From: Nocardiopsis endophytica
GTDB taxonomy: Bacteria > Actinomycetota > Actinomycetes > Streptosporangiales > Streptosporangiaceae
Assembly: GCF_027706725.1 (NCBI RefSeq)
Contig: NZ_JAQFWQ010000003.1
Coordinates: 1-64,000, forward strand
DNA: 64,000 nt
Reading direction: 5' to 3'
Part shown: piece by piece, positions 40,555 through 49,118 of the stretch
Layout of the letters: every line of letters starts with the position of its first letter
Position numbering within the stretch: the stretch's first letter is position 1
Position numbers and translations under genes: made by a program
Notes under the pieces: model-generated
The model's input: the letters and a program-made list of their open reading frames with translations, nothing else
Databases searched by the model: none
What the model was told of the DNA's origin: nothing

Positions 40555-41367
40555 TCAGAACTGATCTGATCCAGCCACCTGACCGATGGGGAACGTGTGG
40601 CGCGAGGCCGCACAGATCGTCTCCAAGGCGTGGATCGGCACGTCCTCCGTGCTCACGCTCACCCGGAGGACCTGCACGACCCACTCGCCGGCAACGTCGA
40701 GCAGGTCGGCCTCATAGGGCGTCGGCGGCCGGGCGGTCAGGGTCTCGGTGGCATGCCCGAACCGGTGGCCGAGGTCCTCGATGGCGGCCTGGAGCGTGGG
40801 CAGCACGAAGCCTTCGCCGTCCAACCGCGTGCCCTCACCGACGTCCACCCGGAAGAAGCTCGTCGCGATGCGCACGGGCACGCCGTTGGCCCAGAACATC
40901 TTCCGCCGCGCGATCACCATGTCGCCGGGCTCGACCCGCAGGGCGGCGGCCACGTGCTCCGAGGCGGGCTCCTGCCCCACGAACAGCATTTTGCGTTCGG
41001 GTGTGAGCCCCTGGCGGTCGGCCTCGGTCAGGTAGAGGCTCTTGGAACCGCGCACGGTGGGAGGGGTCGGCAGGGCACGCTCGACGAGCACACGCGGCCG
41101 GGGCTCGACCGGCCCGCTCGGCGCCTTGTGGTCCCCGCCCGCGCCCGCCTTCTTCATCTGGCTGATGCGGCCGGGGGTGACGCCGAGGCTCTTGGCGATC
41201 TCCTCCTGTCGCATCCCGCCCTCCTGGGCCTCGATGATGGCGCCGCGGCGGATGCGCGACAGCTCGACGCTCTGGCCCTGGAGCGAGGCCATGGCAGCCG
41301 AAGCGGCCCGGGCGCGCTCCACCGGATCGGCGATCGCGGCGATGTCGTGAAGTGTCCGTGCGTCCAT
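40555..41367 (-). CDS. UTRA-domain transcriptional regulator with non-GntR HTH
   Basis: A 270-residue regulator. The C-terminal UTRA ligand domain is clear (about 105-260: RKMLFVGQEPASEHVAAALRVEPGDMVIARRKMFWANGVPVRIATSFFRVDVGEGT; RPPTPYEADLLDV). The N-terminal DNA-binding part is not the GntR winged helix but a single HTH of the sigma/Trp type (EAQEGGMRQEEIAKSLGVTPGRISQMKKAG) after a helical lead. Such UTRA proteins often belong to actinomycete integrative elements or plasmids. The ATG at 41367 follows AGAGGA. Two TTTAGCCCCT boxes lie upstream. Confidence 0.78.
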   Translation of the reverse strand: MDARTLHDIAAIADPVERARAASAAMASLQGQSVELSRIRRGAIIEAQEGGMRQEEIAKSLGVTPGRISQMKKAGAGGDHKAPSGPVEPRPRVLVERALPTPPTVRGSKSLYLTEADRQGLTPERKMLFVGQEPASEHVAAALRVEPGDMVIARRKMFWANGVPVRIATSFFRVDVGEGTRLDGEGFVLPTLQAAIEDLGHRFGHATETLTARPPTPYEADLLDVAGEWVVQVLRVSVSTEDVPIHALETICAASRHTFPIGQVAGSDQF

Positions 41368-41400
41368 GGAGTCCTCTTGTCGCGGCTTTCCGACCCGAAC

Positions 41401-41467
41401 TTTAGCCCCTCTATTGCGCCGGGCGGCGTACATGGCTACCGTCATATCAGGCGGCTCTTTAGCCCCT
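41401..41467. promoter_or_regulatory. Paired TTTAGCCCCT boxes upstream of UTRA regulator
   Basis: TTTAGCCCCT occurs at 41401-41410 and 41458-41467 as a direct repeat 57 bases apart; each is followed by an AT-richer CTATTG or ATAAAC. These are likely operator half-sites for the divergent unit. Confidence 0.5.
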
Positions 41468-41542
41468 ATAAACGGGGGTGGGGCCACGGGCAGCGGGTGG
41501 CGGTCACGCCTCCAGTCTGCCGCAGCCCTCCATGCGGCCGCC

Positions 41543-41589
41543 GACCACCGTGCGGCCGCGGCTTGGCGGTCACTGGCCGCACGGTGGTC
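41543..41589. repeat. 15-bp perfect inverted repeat in the 41.4-41.8 kb gap
   Basis: GACCACCGTGCGGCC (41543-41557) and GGCCGCACGGTGGTC (41575-41589) flank a 17-base loop. No U-run follows on either strand. The rest of gap 41468-41792 shows no gene. Confidence 0.7.
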
Positions 41590-41792
41590 CACACCGCAGA
41601 TGCCCCCGAGGAGCACCCATGTCCATGCCAGGCGCCAAGCCACCGGATCGGCAGGGCCCTTGCCCACTCGCCCGGCCCGCACACCACGGTTCGCGCCCAC
41701 AATCCCGCCTCCCCGCCGACCCTGGTGTCGAACCAGGCAGGAAATCGCTTAGGGGAACTCTGAACGACCTCTTCGGCGCCGTCCGCGATGCG

Positions 41793-41996
41793 ATGGACGT
41801 CGCGCCGCCCTCCGACTTCGCGCATCGGAACGTGCGGGAGCGGATCCGGTCCGCTCGTGCGGACTACGTCTGCGGCGTTCTCGAACAGGCCGACGCGCAC
41901 GACCTCGACACCACGGTCCGCGCCCTGCGGCTCGCACCGGCCCTGTTCCCGGTCAACTACGGGCTCGGCATCGGCGGCGCGGAGCGGCGGTCATGA
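41793..41996 (+). CDS. Small hypothetical protein
   Basis: A 67-residue protein from the ATG at 41793; a CTG start at 41760 after AGGGGA would add 11 residues (NDLFGAVRDA) that look family-like, so the true start may be there. It reads as helical, with APPSDFAHRNVRERIRSARADYVCGVLEQADAHDLDTTVRALRLAP. No family recognised. Its stop overlaps the start of the next small gene (ATGA), showing the two are a unit. Divergent from the UTRA regulator. Confidence 0.55.
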   Translation: MDVAPPSDFAHRNVRERIRSARADYVCGVLEQADAHDLDTTVRALRLAPALFPVNYGLGIGGAERRS

Positions 41997-42367
41997 TCAG
42001 CTACACCCCGCCGCCTCTGGACGGCGCCCGGTACGCCCGCTTCGTCGACCTCGCCCTGCGGTACACGAGCTGGGGCATCGGCTACACCAGCGACGGCGAG
42101 CGCCTGCTGTTCACCGCCGTGCACAAGCTCCACGACGCACAGGTCTCCTGCCACGGCCTCGACACCCTCGAAGCGGTGCTCGCAGCGTCCGACCGGCACC
42201 TCCGGCGCACCCCGGCCGCAGGCCGGGTGAGGCGGTACTACCGACGTTGGGAGCGGCAGCAGGCCGAACGGGAACGGCGCGACCTGGCCGCGCTGGTCGA
42301 CCTCGCCGCACGACTGGGTGGCAGCCTCGCCCTCGCCACCGTCGCTCCCACGAGGGCCGCCGCGTGA
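41993..42367 (+). CDS. Small hypothetical protein, partner of the preceding gene
   Basis: A 124-residue protein beginning MISYTPPPLDGARYARFVDL. The first 75 residues look alpha/beta, the rest is a strongly basic helix (RRYYRRWERQQAERERRDLAALVDLAARLG). No family recognised. It is coupled to the upstream gene by ATGA and followed by a clear hairpin terminator. Context (UTRA regulator, paired small genes) recalls accessory regions of integrative elements, but no integrase or transfer gene is present. Confidence 0.65.
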   Translation: MISYTPPPLDGARYARFVDLALRYTSWGIGYTSDGERLLFTAVHKLHDAQVSCHGLDTLEAVLAASDRHLRRTPAAGRVRRYYRRWERQQAERERRDLAALVDLAARLGGSLALATVAPTRAAA

Positions 42368-42423
42368 GCCCAGCGCTCGACGGCGAGTTCGGGGCCCAAG
42401 CGAATCCTGGCCAATGAGAACGG

Positions 42424-42454
42424 CCGCCCGCAGCCGTGGGGAGGCTGCGGGCGG
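42424..42454 (+). terminator. 12-bp stem terminator
   Basis: CCGCCCGCAGCC (42424-42435) and GGCTGCGGGCGG (42443-42454) with a seven-base loop, ending the small-gene operon and insulating the ABC-F leader. Confidence 0.7.
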
Positions 42455-42560
42455 TCTCAGGACTGAAAGGGAAGTGCGCCGCATGCTCTAGGGAGAAGCG
42501 TCTCGGGTGAATGCCCGGTGGCACTCGTCACGTCAGCCCTGCCATGAGGGACTCGCCTGT

Positions 42561-42566
42561 TAGTCT
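42561..42566 (+). promoter_or_regulatory. -10 element of the ABC-F leader transcript
   Basis: TAGTCT is followed by six bases and then the leader ATG at 42573, the leaderless spacing seen repeatedly in this window. Confidence 0.6.
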
Positions 42567-42572
42567 GGCGCC

Positions 42573-42596
42573 ATGGCTTTCCATTACTTCATGTGA
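42573..42596 (+). CDS. Seven-codon leader peptide of the ABC-F gene
   Basis: The ORF reads ATG GCT TTC CAT TAC TTC then ATG TGA, encoding MAFHYFM. It begins a leaderless transcript 89 bases before the ABC-F start. Bases 42575-42583, inside codons 1 to 4, are perfectly complementary to 42651-42659, which contain the ABC-F ribosome binding site. This is the build of drug-inducible translational attenuators such as those of erm and cat genes; a ribosome halted on the peptide would free the downstream site. Coding is inferred from layout, since seven codons carry no statistics. Confidence 0.65.
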   Translation: MAFHYFM

Positions 42597-42659
42597 GTCC
42601 GGGCACGGCCGATGCCGCCGTTTCTGCTGCCCGTTGACCATTCGCATGCTTGGAAAGCC
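42575..42659 (+). promoter_or_regulatory. Translational attenuator sequestering the ABC-F ribosome site
   Basis: GGCTTTCCA (42575-42583) pairs with TGGAAAGCC (42651-42659); the latter holds GGAAAG, the ribosome site of the ATG at 42662. An inner stem CGGGCA (42600-42605) with TGCCCG (42628-42633) would close the structure. Confidence 0.65.
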
Positions 42660-42661
42660 CT

Positions 42662-44317
<1,656 letters not shown>

Positions 44318-44380
44318 CCCGTCCCGGCCCGCCGCCCCTACGCGGCCCTTCAACGACACGTCCACCGAGACGAGGGATCC

Positions 44381-45331
44381 ATGACCACTTTCCTGACCCC
44401 GCACCAGCGTGCCGACCGTACCTCCGCCGCCGTCGGGGCGGCCGTCGCGGCCGGGCGCGGGCTCGGCCTGACCGTCTCCGAGCCCGTGGTGCTCCACGAC
44501 GTCTTCTCCGTCGTCGTCCACCTGGCACCCTCTCCGGTCGTGGCCCGGGTCCCCACGGCGCTGCCCCGCCCGGACGACCTGGACGCCCTCGCGCGCCGCC
44601 AGCGGGACGAGTTGGACGTCACCCGCTGGCTGGCCGACCGGGGCGTTCCCGTGATCGCACCGAGCCCGCTCGTGCCGCGCGAACCCGTAAAGCGCGACGG
44701 GTACTCGATGACGTTCTGGCCGTTCGTCGAGGAGGCCCGGGGCAAGGAACCCGACTACGCGGCCAATGCCGAGAGCGTCGCCGCCCTTCACGCGGCGCTC
44801 CGCGACTACCCCGGGCACCTGGGGTTCCTGTCCGCGGCCGATCCCGACTCCATCGCGGACGGCCTGGACCGGCTCGGCCGGCACCCCGACCTGATCGGGC
44901 CGGACGACCTCGACCGCGCCCGCCGCGAATGGCGGCTCCTCGAACCCCTCGTGCGCTCACAGGGCGCCTTCGAGGCCCGGTTCCCCGGCATCGGCATCCA
45001 GCCCGTCCACGGCGACTCCCCGGCCGCGAACATCTTCAACGGCGCGGACGGCGACCTCTACGCCGACTTCGAGCTGATCACGCTGGGGCCCGTGGAATGG
45101 GACCTGGCCGCGCTGGGGCCCGAGCTCGAGGCCGCCTACGACCGCGGGGCGCGCCGCAACGGGATGAGGCCGCTCGACAAGGACGTCCTCGCCTTCGTCA
45201 ACGCCCTGGGGATGCTGCGGGCCATCGCCACTCTCGCCCTGGCACCGCGGCTTCCCGAGCTGATGGAGTACCTCGCTCCCGCGGTCGACCACTGGCGCAC
45301 GACGCCCTTCGCCGGTGGCATGTCCGGCTGA
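44381..45331 (+). CDS. Aminoglycoside phosphotransferase-like kinase
   Basis: A 316-residue APH/choline-kinase-fold protein. The Brenner-type catalytic loop is IQPVHGDSPAANIFNGADG (His-Gly-Asp with Asn five residues on; Ser replaces the common Leu/Phe), and YADFELITLGPVEWDLAALGPEL holds the metal Asp-like position as DFE. The N-lobe strand VFSVVVHLAPSPVVARVPT is typical. It follows the ABC-F gene by 63 bases on the same strand, so both may answer to the same attenuator-controlled promoter. Antibiotic or other small-molecule phosphorylation is plausible; the substrate is not shown. Confidence 0.8.
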   Translation: MTTFLTPHQRADRTSAAVGAAVAAGRGLGLTVSEPVVLHDVFSVVVHLAPSPVVARVPTALPRPDDLDALARRQRDELDVTRWLADRGVPVIAPSPLVPREPVKRDGYSMTFWPFVEEARGKEPDYAANAESVAALHAALRDYPGHLGFLSAADPDSIADGLDRLGRHPDLIGPDDLDRARREWRLLEPLVRSQGAFEARFPGIGIQPVHGDSPAANIFNGADGDLYADFELITLGPVEWDLAALGPELEAAYDRGARRNGMRPLDKDVLAFVNALGMLRAIATLALAPRLPELMEYLAPAVDHWRTTPFAGGMSG

Positions 45332-45342
45332 CCTCGCACGAA

Positions 45343-45376
45343 GGCCCTGGCCCGGGACGAGTCCCGGGCCAGGGCC
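45343..45376. terminator. 16-bp stem bidirectional terminator
   Basis: Arms 45343-45358 and 45361-45376 are perfectly complementary with a two-base centre, between convergent phosphotransferase and DUF1772 genes. Confidence 0.7.
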
Positions 45377-45403
45377 CATCGAGGGGGACACGGGCCCGAA
45401 GGC

Positions 45404-45850
45404 TCAGACGAGGGCGGCGGGCAGCAGGGCGAAGGCGGCGATGATGACCGCGACGCGGACGTAGTGGTAGCGGTCCCACCGCTTCATCCGCTGTTTCCAG
45501 TCGGCCGGGCGGGTCTCGGGGGTCCACGTCTTGCCCTGGTTGTTGATCGGGACGAGCAGCAGGAGCGACATGACCACGCTGAGGATCAGGAGCGCGGCCG
45601 AGGCGACGACGAGGACGGTGCCCTGCTCTCCCCATTCGACGACGGCCCAGACCACGACCAGGACGAGCGACGTGATGTACCAGACCGGCATCAGGGCGCC
45701 GAGCATCCTGCCCCCGTGGGCGCGGCCCCGCACGGCGCTGTCGTCGGGGAGGGCGTCGAGGATCGGGTTGATGACGAAGGCGACGGAGGCCTCCACCCCC
45801 ACCATCACGCCGACCACCACGATGGTGAGGACCTCGAGCACGTCGAGCAT
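45404..45850 (-). CDS. DUF1772/anthrone-oxygenase-like membrane protein
   Basis: A 148-residue protein with four membrane helices (about 5-30, 50-70, 80-100, 128-147) and the DUF1772 marks FVINPILDALPDDS, and NNQGKTWTPETRPADWKQRMKRWDRYHYVR. The family includes anthrone oxygenase-like proteins without cofactor, and many members sit beside TetR regulators. The ATG at 45850 follows AGGAGGGG. It is divergent from a TetR gene with two identical palindromic operators between, so repression by that protein is likely. Confidence 0.82.
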   Translation of the reverse strand: MLDVLEVLTIVVVGVMVGVEASVAFVINPILDALPDDSAVRGRAHGGRMLGALMPVWYITSLVLVVVWAVVEWGEQGTVLVVASAALLILSVVMSLLLLVPINNQGKTWTPETRPADWKQRMKRWDRYHYVRVAVIIAAFALLPAALV

Positions 45851-45868
45851 GGCGACCCCTCCTAGGAT

Positions 45869-45932
45869 CTAGCACTGCTAGCTGATGAAGCAAAGCTAGT
45901 ACTACCGGCGCTCGTTTGTCTAGCAGTGCTAG
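45869..45932. promoter_or_regulatory. Two 13-bp TetR-type operators
   Basis: CTAGCACTGCTAG (45869-45881) and CTAGCAGTGCTAG (45920-45932) are the same interrupted palindrome on opposite strands, centres 51 bases apart. The second overlaps the tetR -10 TAGGAT (45930-45935). Confidence 0.75.
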
Positions 45933-45941
45933 GATCGATCC

Positions 45942-46520
45942 ATGTCGGTACAGGAGCGCAAGAAGCGCGAACGGGCGGACCGCGAGCGCCTCATCGTGGC
46001 GGCGGCCCGCGAGATCGCCGAGGAGCACGGCTGGGACGCGGTCACCACCCGCAGGCTCTCCGAGCACATCGAGTACAGCCAGCCCGTCCTCTACAGCCAC
46101 TTCCGGGGCAAGCGCGAGATCATCGGCGCCGTCGCCCTCGAAGGCGCCGCGGAGATGGCCGCGGCGGCGCGGGCCGCCACCTCGGCCGCGGACACCCCGC
46201 GCGCCCGGGTCACCGCCCTCGCCCGCGCCTACCTCGGTTTCGCCGAGAGCAACCCGGCGGTCTACGACGCCATGTTCCGGCTCGACGGGGGCCTGGTGTT
46301 CGCCCACGAGGACACCCCGGAGCCGTTGAAGGACGCCTTCGCCTCCCTGTTGGACCCCCTCGGCGAAGTCGCGGGCGACGGCGTCGACCCCGCAATGTTC
46401 ACCGAGGTGTTCTGGGCGTCCCTGCACGGCCTGGCCACCCTGGGCCGCTCGGGACGGCTGCCGAAGGCGGACGCCGAACGGCGGACGGACCTACTGGTGA
46501 GCCGTCTCATCGCGGCTTGA
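45942..46520 (+). CDS. TetR/AcrR family regulator
   Basis: A 192-residue TetR protein. HTH: RLIVAAAREIAEEHGWDAVTTRRLSEHIEYSQPVLYSHFRGKREIIGAVALEG, with the YSHF end helix. The C-terminal domain (TALARAYLGFAESNPAVYDAMFRLDGG; VFWASLHGLATLGRSGRL) is of the WHG-type fold. The ATG at 45942 lies six bases after TAGGAT, so the message is probably leaderless and the overlapping operator would shut it off. Target: itself and the divergent DUF1772 gene. Confidence 0.87.
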   Translation: MSVQERKKRERADRERLIVAAAREIAEEHGWDAVTTRRLSEHIEYSQPVLYSHFRGKREIIGAVALEGAAEMAAAARAATSAADTPRARVTALARAYLGFAESNPAVYDAMFRLDGGLVFAHEDTPEPLKDAFASLLDPLGEVAGDGVDPAMFTEVFWASLHGLATLGRSGRLPKADAERRTDLLVSRLIAA

Positions 46521-46720
46521 CGCAGCGGCGGCCTGCGCCTCGCGGGGATGGGGCCCACACCACACAAGCTCCGGCCTACGGCGGCCTCGCTCGCCACCGC
46601 GACATGCCCCTGCTTGGGACGGTCGTCCAACCTGCGACCGTATTCGGCCGGATGCGGTGACGCCTTGCGACCACCGGGTTACCGTGATCACGAAGTCACC
46701 CCCTCTCGAAGGGACCCGCC

Positions 46721-46855
46721 ATGGGCAGGCACGGCGACCAGGACACTCCCCGCGACAGCGGCCCCGGCAAGGACGGCGACGGCCAGGACCCCGCCAAGCA
46801 CGGCTCGGAGCCGATGCCGGAGCAGGGCGGCGACGGCCAGGACCCGAACAAGTGA
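46721..46855 (+). CDS. Asp/Gly-rich 44-residue peptide, candidate imiditide-type RiPP precursor
   Basis: ATG at 46721 after AAGGGA, TGA at 46853-46855, the last codons overlapping the methyltransferase start (GTGA). The product has eight Asp residues and no hydrophobic core. The hexapeptide GDGQDP occurs twice, at 19-24 and 37-42, and three Asp-Gly steps (18-19, 20-21, 38-39) are sites that readily form aspartimide. A charged small peptide translationally coupled to a long PIMT-like methyltransferase and nothing else is the locus layout of imiditides (founding pair NmaA/NmaM of Nonomuraea maritima). Precursor role is inference. Confidence 0.65.
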   Translation: MGRHGDQDTPRDSGPGKDGDGQDPAKHGSEPMPEQGGDGQDPNK

Positions 46856-48027
46856 ACGCGGCACCGGGGGCGCGGATCGCCCGCGCCCTCACCTCCAAGG
46901 GCGAGGTGCTCGACCCGGCGTGGCACCGCGCCGTCCTCGCCGTGGACCGGAGCGCGTTCATCCCGGAGACCGTGTGGATCCGGACCACTCGGCAAGGGCG
47001 CACCGTGTTCGCGCCCTACCCCCGCACCGACGCCGACGTGTCCCGGTGGATCCACCAGGACTACGCCCTCATGACCCAGGTGGACGACGGCGAGCCCGCC
47101 GGTCCCGACGGCACCGGGATCGTTCCGACCAGCTCCATCTCCCAGCCGTCCCTCGTGGCGGCCATGCTCCAGGCGCTCGACACCGCCGACCGCGACCGGG
47201 TCCTGGAGGTCGGCACCGGCACCGGGTACAACCTGGCGCTGCTGTGCGAACGGCTCGGCGACGACCGGGTCGTCTCCATCGAGGTGGACCCCGGCGTGGC
47301 CGAGCGGGCGCGCCGCACGCTCGCCGAGCTGGGGTACAAGCCCACCATCATCACCGGCGACGGCGCGGCCGGGGTCCCGGACCACGGCCCGTTCGACCAC
47401 GTGCTCGCGACGGTCGGCGCCAAGCAGGTCCCGCCGGCCTGGTTGGAGCAGGTGCGCCCCGGCGGCCGGATCGTCACCCCGTGGGGGCCCGGGTACACGT
47501 CGGCGGCGCTGCTTCGGCTGGTGGTCGGTGAGGACGGGGCGGCTCGCGGCCGGATGCTGCGGGACGCGGCGTTCATGTGGCTCCGGGACCAGCGGCGCGC
47601 CGTCGACTCCTGGCGCGACCACATCGATGAGGCCGCCCCCGGCACGGCCGCGGGTGAGACCGCGCTGAACCCGCGCACCGTCTCCGACCCGGATCCCGGG
47701 TGGGGCGTGGTGCTGGGGCACCTCGTGCCCGGCCTGGTGGCGCACGTCGCCGAGGCCGCCGACGACGCGACGGACGCCGTCGGCGAGGCGACCGTCCGGC
47801 TGTACGACCGCGCCGGGTCGTGGGCCACCGCCGAGTACACCCCCGCGGGCCCGCCCTACGAAACCCTCGCGGGCGGGGCGCGCGACCTGTGGGCGGAGGT
47901 CGCCGCCGCGCGCGCCGCCTGGGAGCGGGCCGGACGGCCAGGCCGTGACCGGCTCGGAGTGACCGTGCACCCCGACGGCCGCCAAGACCTGTGGCTCGAC
48001 ACCCCGGACCGGGTCCTGACCGCCTGA
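46852..48027 (+). CDS. PIMT-like O-methyltransferase, RiPP-associated type
   Basis: A 391-residue protein, far longer than housekeeping protein-isoaspartate methyltransferase (about 210-220). The SAM domain shows SSISQPSLVAAML (94-106), VLEVGTGTGYNLALL (117-131), VVSIEVDP and GPFDHVLATVGAKQVPPAWLEQVRPGGRIVTPW. A C-terminal extension of about 170 residues ends in RLGVTVHPDGRQDLWLD (from 367), the sort of tail that marks methyltransferases of lanthipeptide, graspetide and imiditide loci, where they esterify Asp that then closes to aspartimide. The GTG at 46852 overlaps the peptide gene. No ATP-grasp, LanB or LanC gene is nearby. Confidence 0.82.
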   Translation: MNAAPGARIARALTSKGEVLDPAWHRAVLAVDRSAFIPETVWIRTTRQGRTVFAPYPRTDADVSRWIHQDYALMTQVDDGEPAGPDGTGIVPTSSISQPSLVAAMLQALDTADRDRVLEVGTGTGYNLALLCERLGDDRVVSIEVDPGVAERARRTLAELGYKPTIITGDGAAGVPDHGPFDHVLATVGAKQVPPAWLEQVRPGGRIVTPWGPGYTSAALLRLVVGEDGAARGRMLRDAAFMWLRDQRRAVDSWRDHIDEAAPGTAAGETALNPRTVSDPDPGWGVVLGHLVPGLVAHVAEAADDATDAVGEATVRLYDRAGSWATAEYTPAGPPYETLAGGARDLWAEVAAARAAWERAGRPGRDRLGVTVHPDGRQDLWLDTPDRVLTA

Positions 48028-48255
48028 CCCCCGCCTACCACGGCCGCCAACAGTGTGGCCCGACGGCTGGTCGTCCCCCCGCACCGTGACGGCGGCCAGG
48101 CGGTCCACCAGTGCGTGCAGCTCTTCCTTCGTCGCCACGGCGCCCACCGTACTCACCCAGTACCGCCTCAGGGAGCGATGCCGCCTGATGGACAAGGCCG
48201 CGCCCGTCGGGTATGTGCGTCGGACCACGGAGCGCCAGGAGGACGAGACACAAAG
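48028..48255. other. Gap after the methyltransferase gene
   Basis: A minus-strand frame starting with GTG at 48138 (TACGGT seven bases before it) reads MATKEELHALVDRLAAVTV and then runs on without stop, antisense to the methyltransferase gene. The first 20 residues look protein-like, the rest does not; it may be a relic. Nothing else is visible. Confidence 0.4.
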
Positions 48256-48285
48256 AACGGGTGCCCACTCATGTGGACACCCGTT
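48256..48285 (-). terminator. Rho-independent terminator of tRNA-Pro
   Basis: AACGGGTG (48256-48263) and CACCCGTT (48278-48285) form the stem; read on the minus strand a CTTTGTG tail follows. Confidence 0.75.
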
Positions 48286-48291
48286 CCTCTG

Positions 48292-48365
48292 TCGGGGTGG
48301 CGGGATTTGAACCCACGACCTCTTCGTCCCGAACGAAGCGCGCTGCCAAGCTGCGCTACACCCCG
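48292..48365 (-). tRNA. tRNA-Pro (anticodon CGG)
   Basis: Read on the minus strand the 74-base sequence begins CGGGGTGTAGCGCAGCTTGG and ends GCCACCCCGA. Acceptor arms CGGGGTG and CACCCCG pair fully. The anticodon stem CTTCG/CGAAG holds the loop TTCGGGA, giving CGG for the Pro codon CCG. The T arm reads GGGTTCAAATCCC. CCA is not encoded. Confidence 0.95.
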
Positions 48366-48379
48366 TGGCAACGCTGATC

Positions 48380-48385
48380 AGTCTA
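48380..48385 (-). promoter_or_regulatory. -10 element of tRNA-Pro
   Basis: TAGACT on the minus strand, about 15 bases before the mature 5' end. The gap 48386-48667 shows no other feature. Confidence 0.45.
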
Positions 48386-48667
48386 GCGGACGTACAGGGG
48401 TGCTCGCACACGAGTCGGGGCGCGCAGCGGGGCGTTGATCCGGGGGCGCGGGTGAAGCCGGAGGCAGGAGCCTTCCGGGCCGTCCCGGAAAGAGGGTTCG
48501 TCCCCGGACGCAATGCGGGGAGGCCGCGCCCTCAGGCTCGGCCTCCCCGGTCCTCGCGCATGGAAGGACGGTTTCCACACGGCGGCGGACCAAACCTCTC
48601 TAGAGAAGAACGGCCGGGGGCGGCCCCTTCCCTTGCCCGGCGCACTCCCCCGTCGCACTTTCAGGGC

Positions 48668-49012
48668 ATGGGTGCCGCGACCACCATCCCCGACCCCGAT
48701 GATGCGCGGCCCTTCCCCTGGTGGGTGCGCCTGTCCCGCCGACTCAACGGGGAGCGGGTGTGCGCCGTGCCCGGCTGCATCGGGATGACCGATCCCGACG
48801 AGCCGTACTGCGCGGCGCACACCGACGCCGTCCGCGTCCTCCGCTCCCGCCTCGGCGACCGGCGCTGTGCCGAGGAGGGCTGCCCCGACCCGCGCGAGGG
48901 CGGCGACGTCCACGGCGACCTGTGCCGTGCCCACGGGGACGCCGCGCTGGTCCGCGCCGCCTTCGCCCGTTCCTCCCGAGGCCGCTGGAACGTCCCGGCC
49001 TCCTCGCCTTAG
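48668..49012 (+). CDS. Small protein with two Cys/His zinc-finger-like repeats
   Basis: A 114-residue protein. Two copies of C-x4-C-x(n)-C-x2-H are visible: CAVPGCIGMTDPDEPYCAAH and CAEEGC ... HGDLCRAH, each able to hold one zinc. The head is PDPDDARPFPWWVRLSRRLNGER. The motif recalls short treble-clef or HNH-like fingers without a catalytic part. No family recognised; nucleic-acid or protein binding is possible. The ATG at 48668 is the best start. It is followed closely by an unrelated-looking gene on the same strand. Confidence 0.65.
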   Translation: MGAATTIPDPDDARPFPWWVRLSRRLNGERVCAVPGCIGMTDPDEPYCAAHTDAVRVLRSRLGDRRCAEEGCPDPREGGDVHGDLCRAHGDAALVRAAFARSSRGRWNVPASSP

Positions 49013-49118
49013 GTGCCGTGGTGTCCCCATTCCCCTCGGCCTGGAACCGCTTCCGCGTCCACCCCATCCAACGGGCGCACAGCGGGCCTCCCGCCCGCGG
49101 AGACCGAGGGGAGCGCAC

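Noticed and set aside
42573-42596. Treating the seven-codon ORF as chance
   Set aside because: Not dismissed, because the promoter spacing and the exact complement to the ABC-F ribosome site are independent features that agree.
46721-48027. Lanthipeptide (FxLD-type) or graspetide cluster
   Set aside because: No LanB/LanC-like or ATP-grasp gene and no Cys or FxLD motif in the peptide.
48000-48138. Minus-strand gene starting with GTG at 48138 (MATKEELHALVDRLAAVTV)
   Set aside because: The start has a leaderless-type -10 and the first residues look real, but the frame then runs antisense through the methyltransferase gene without a stop. At best a relic.
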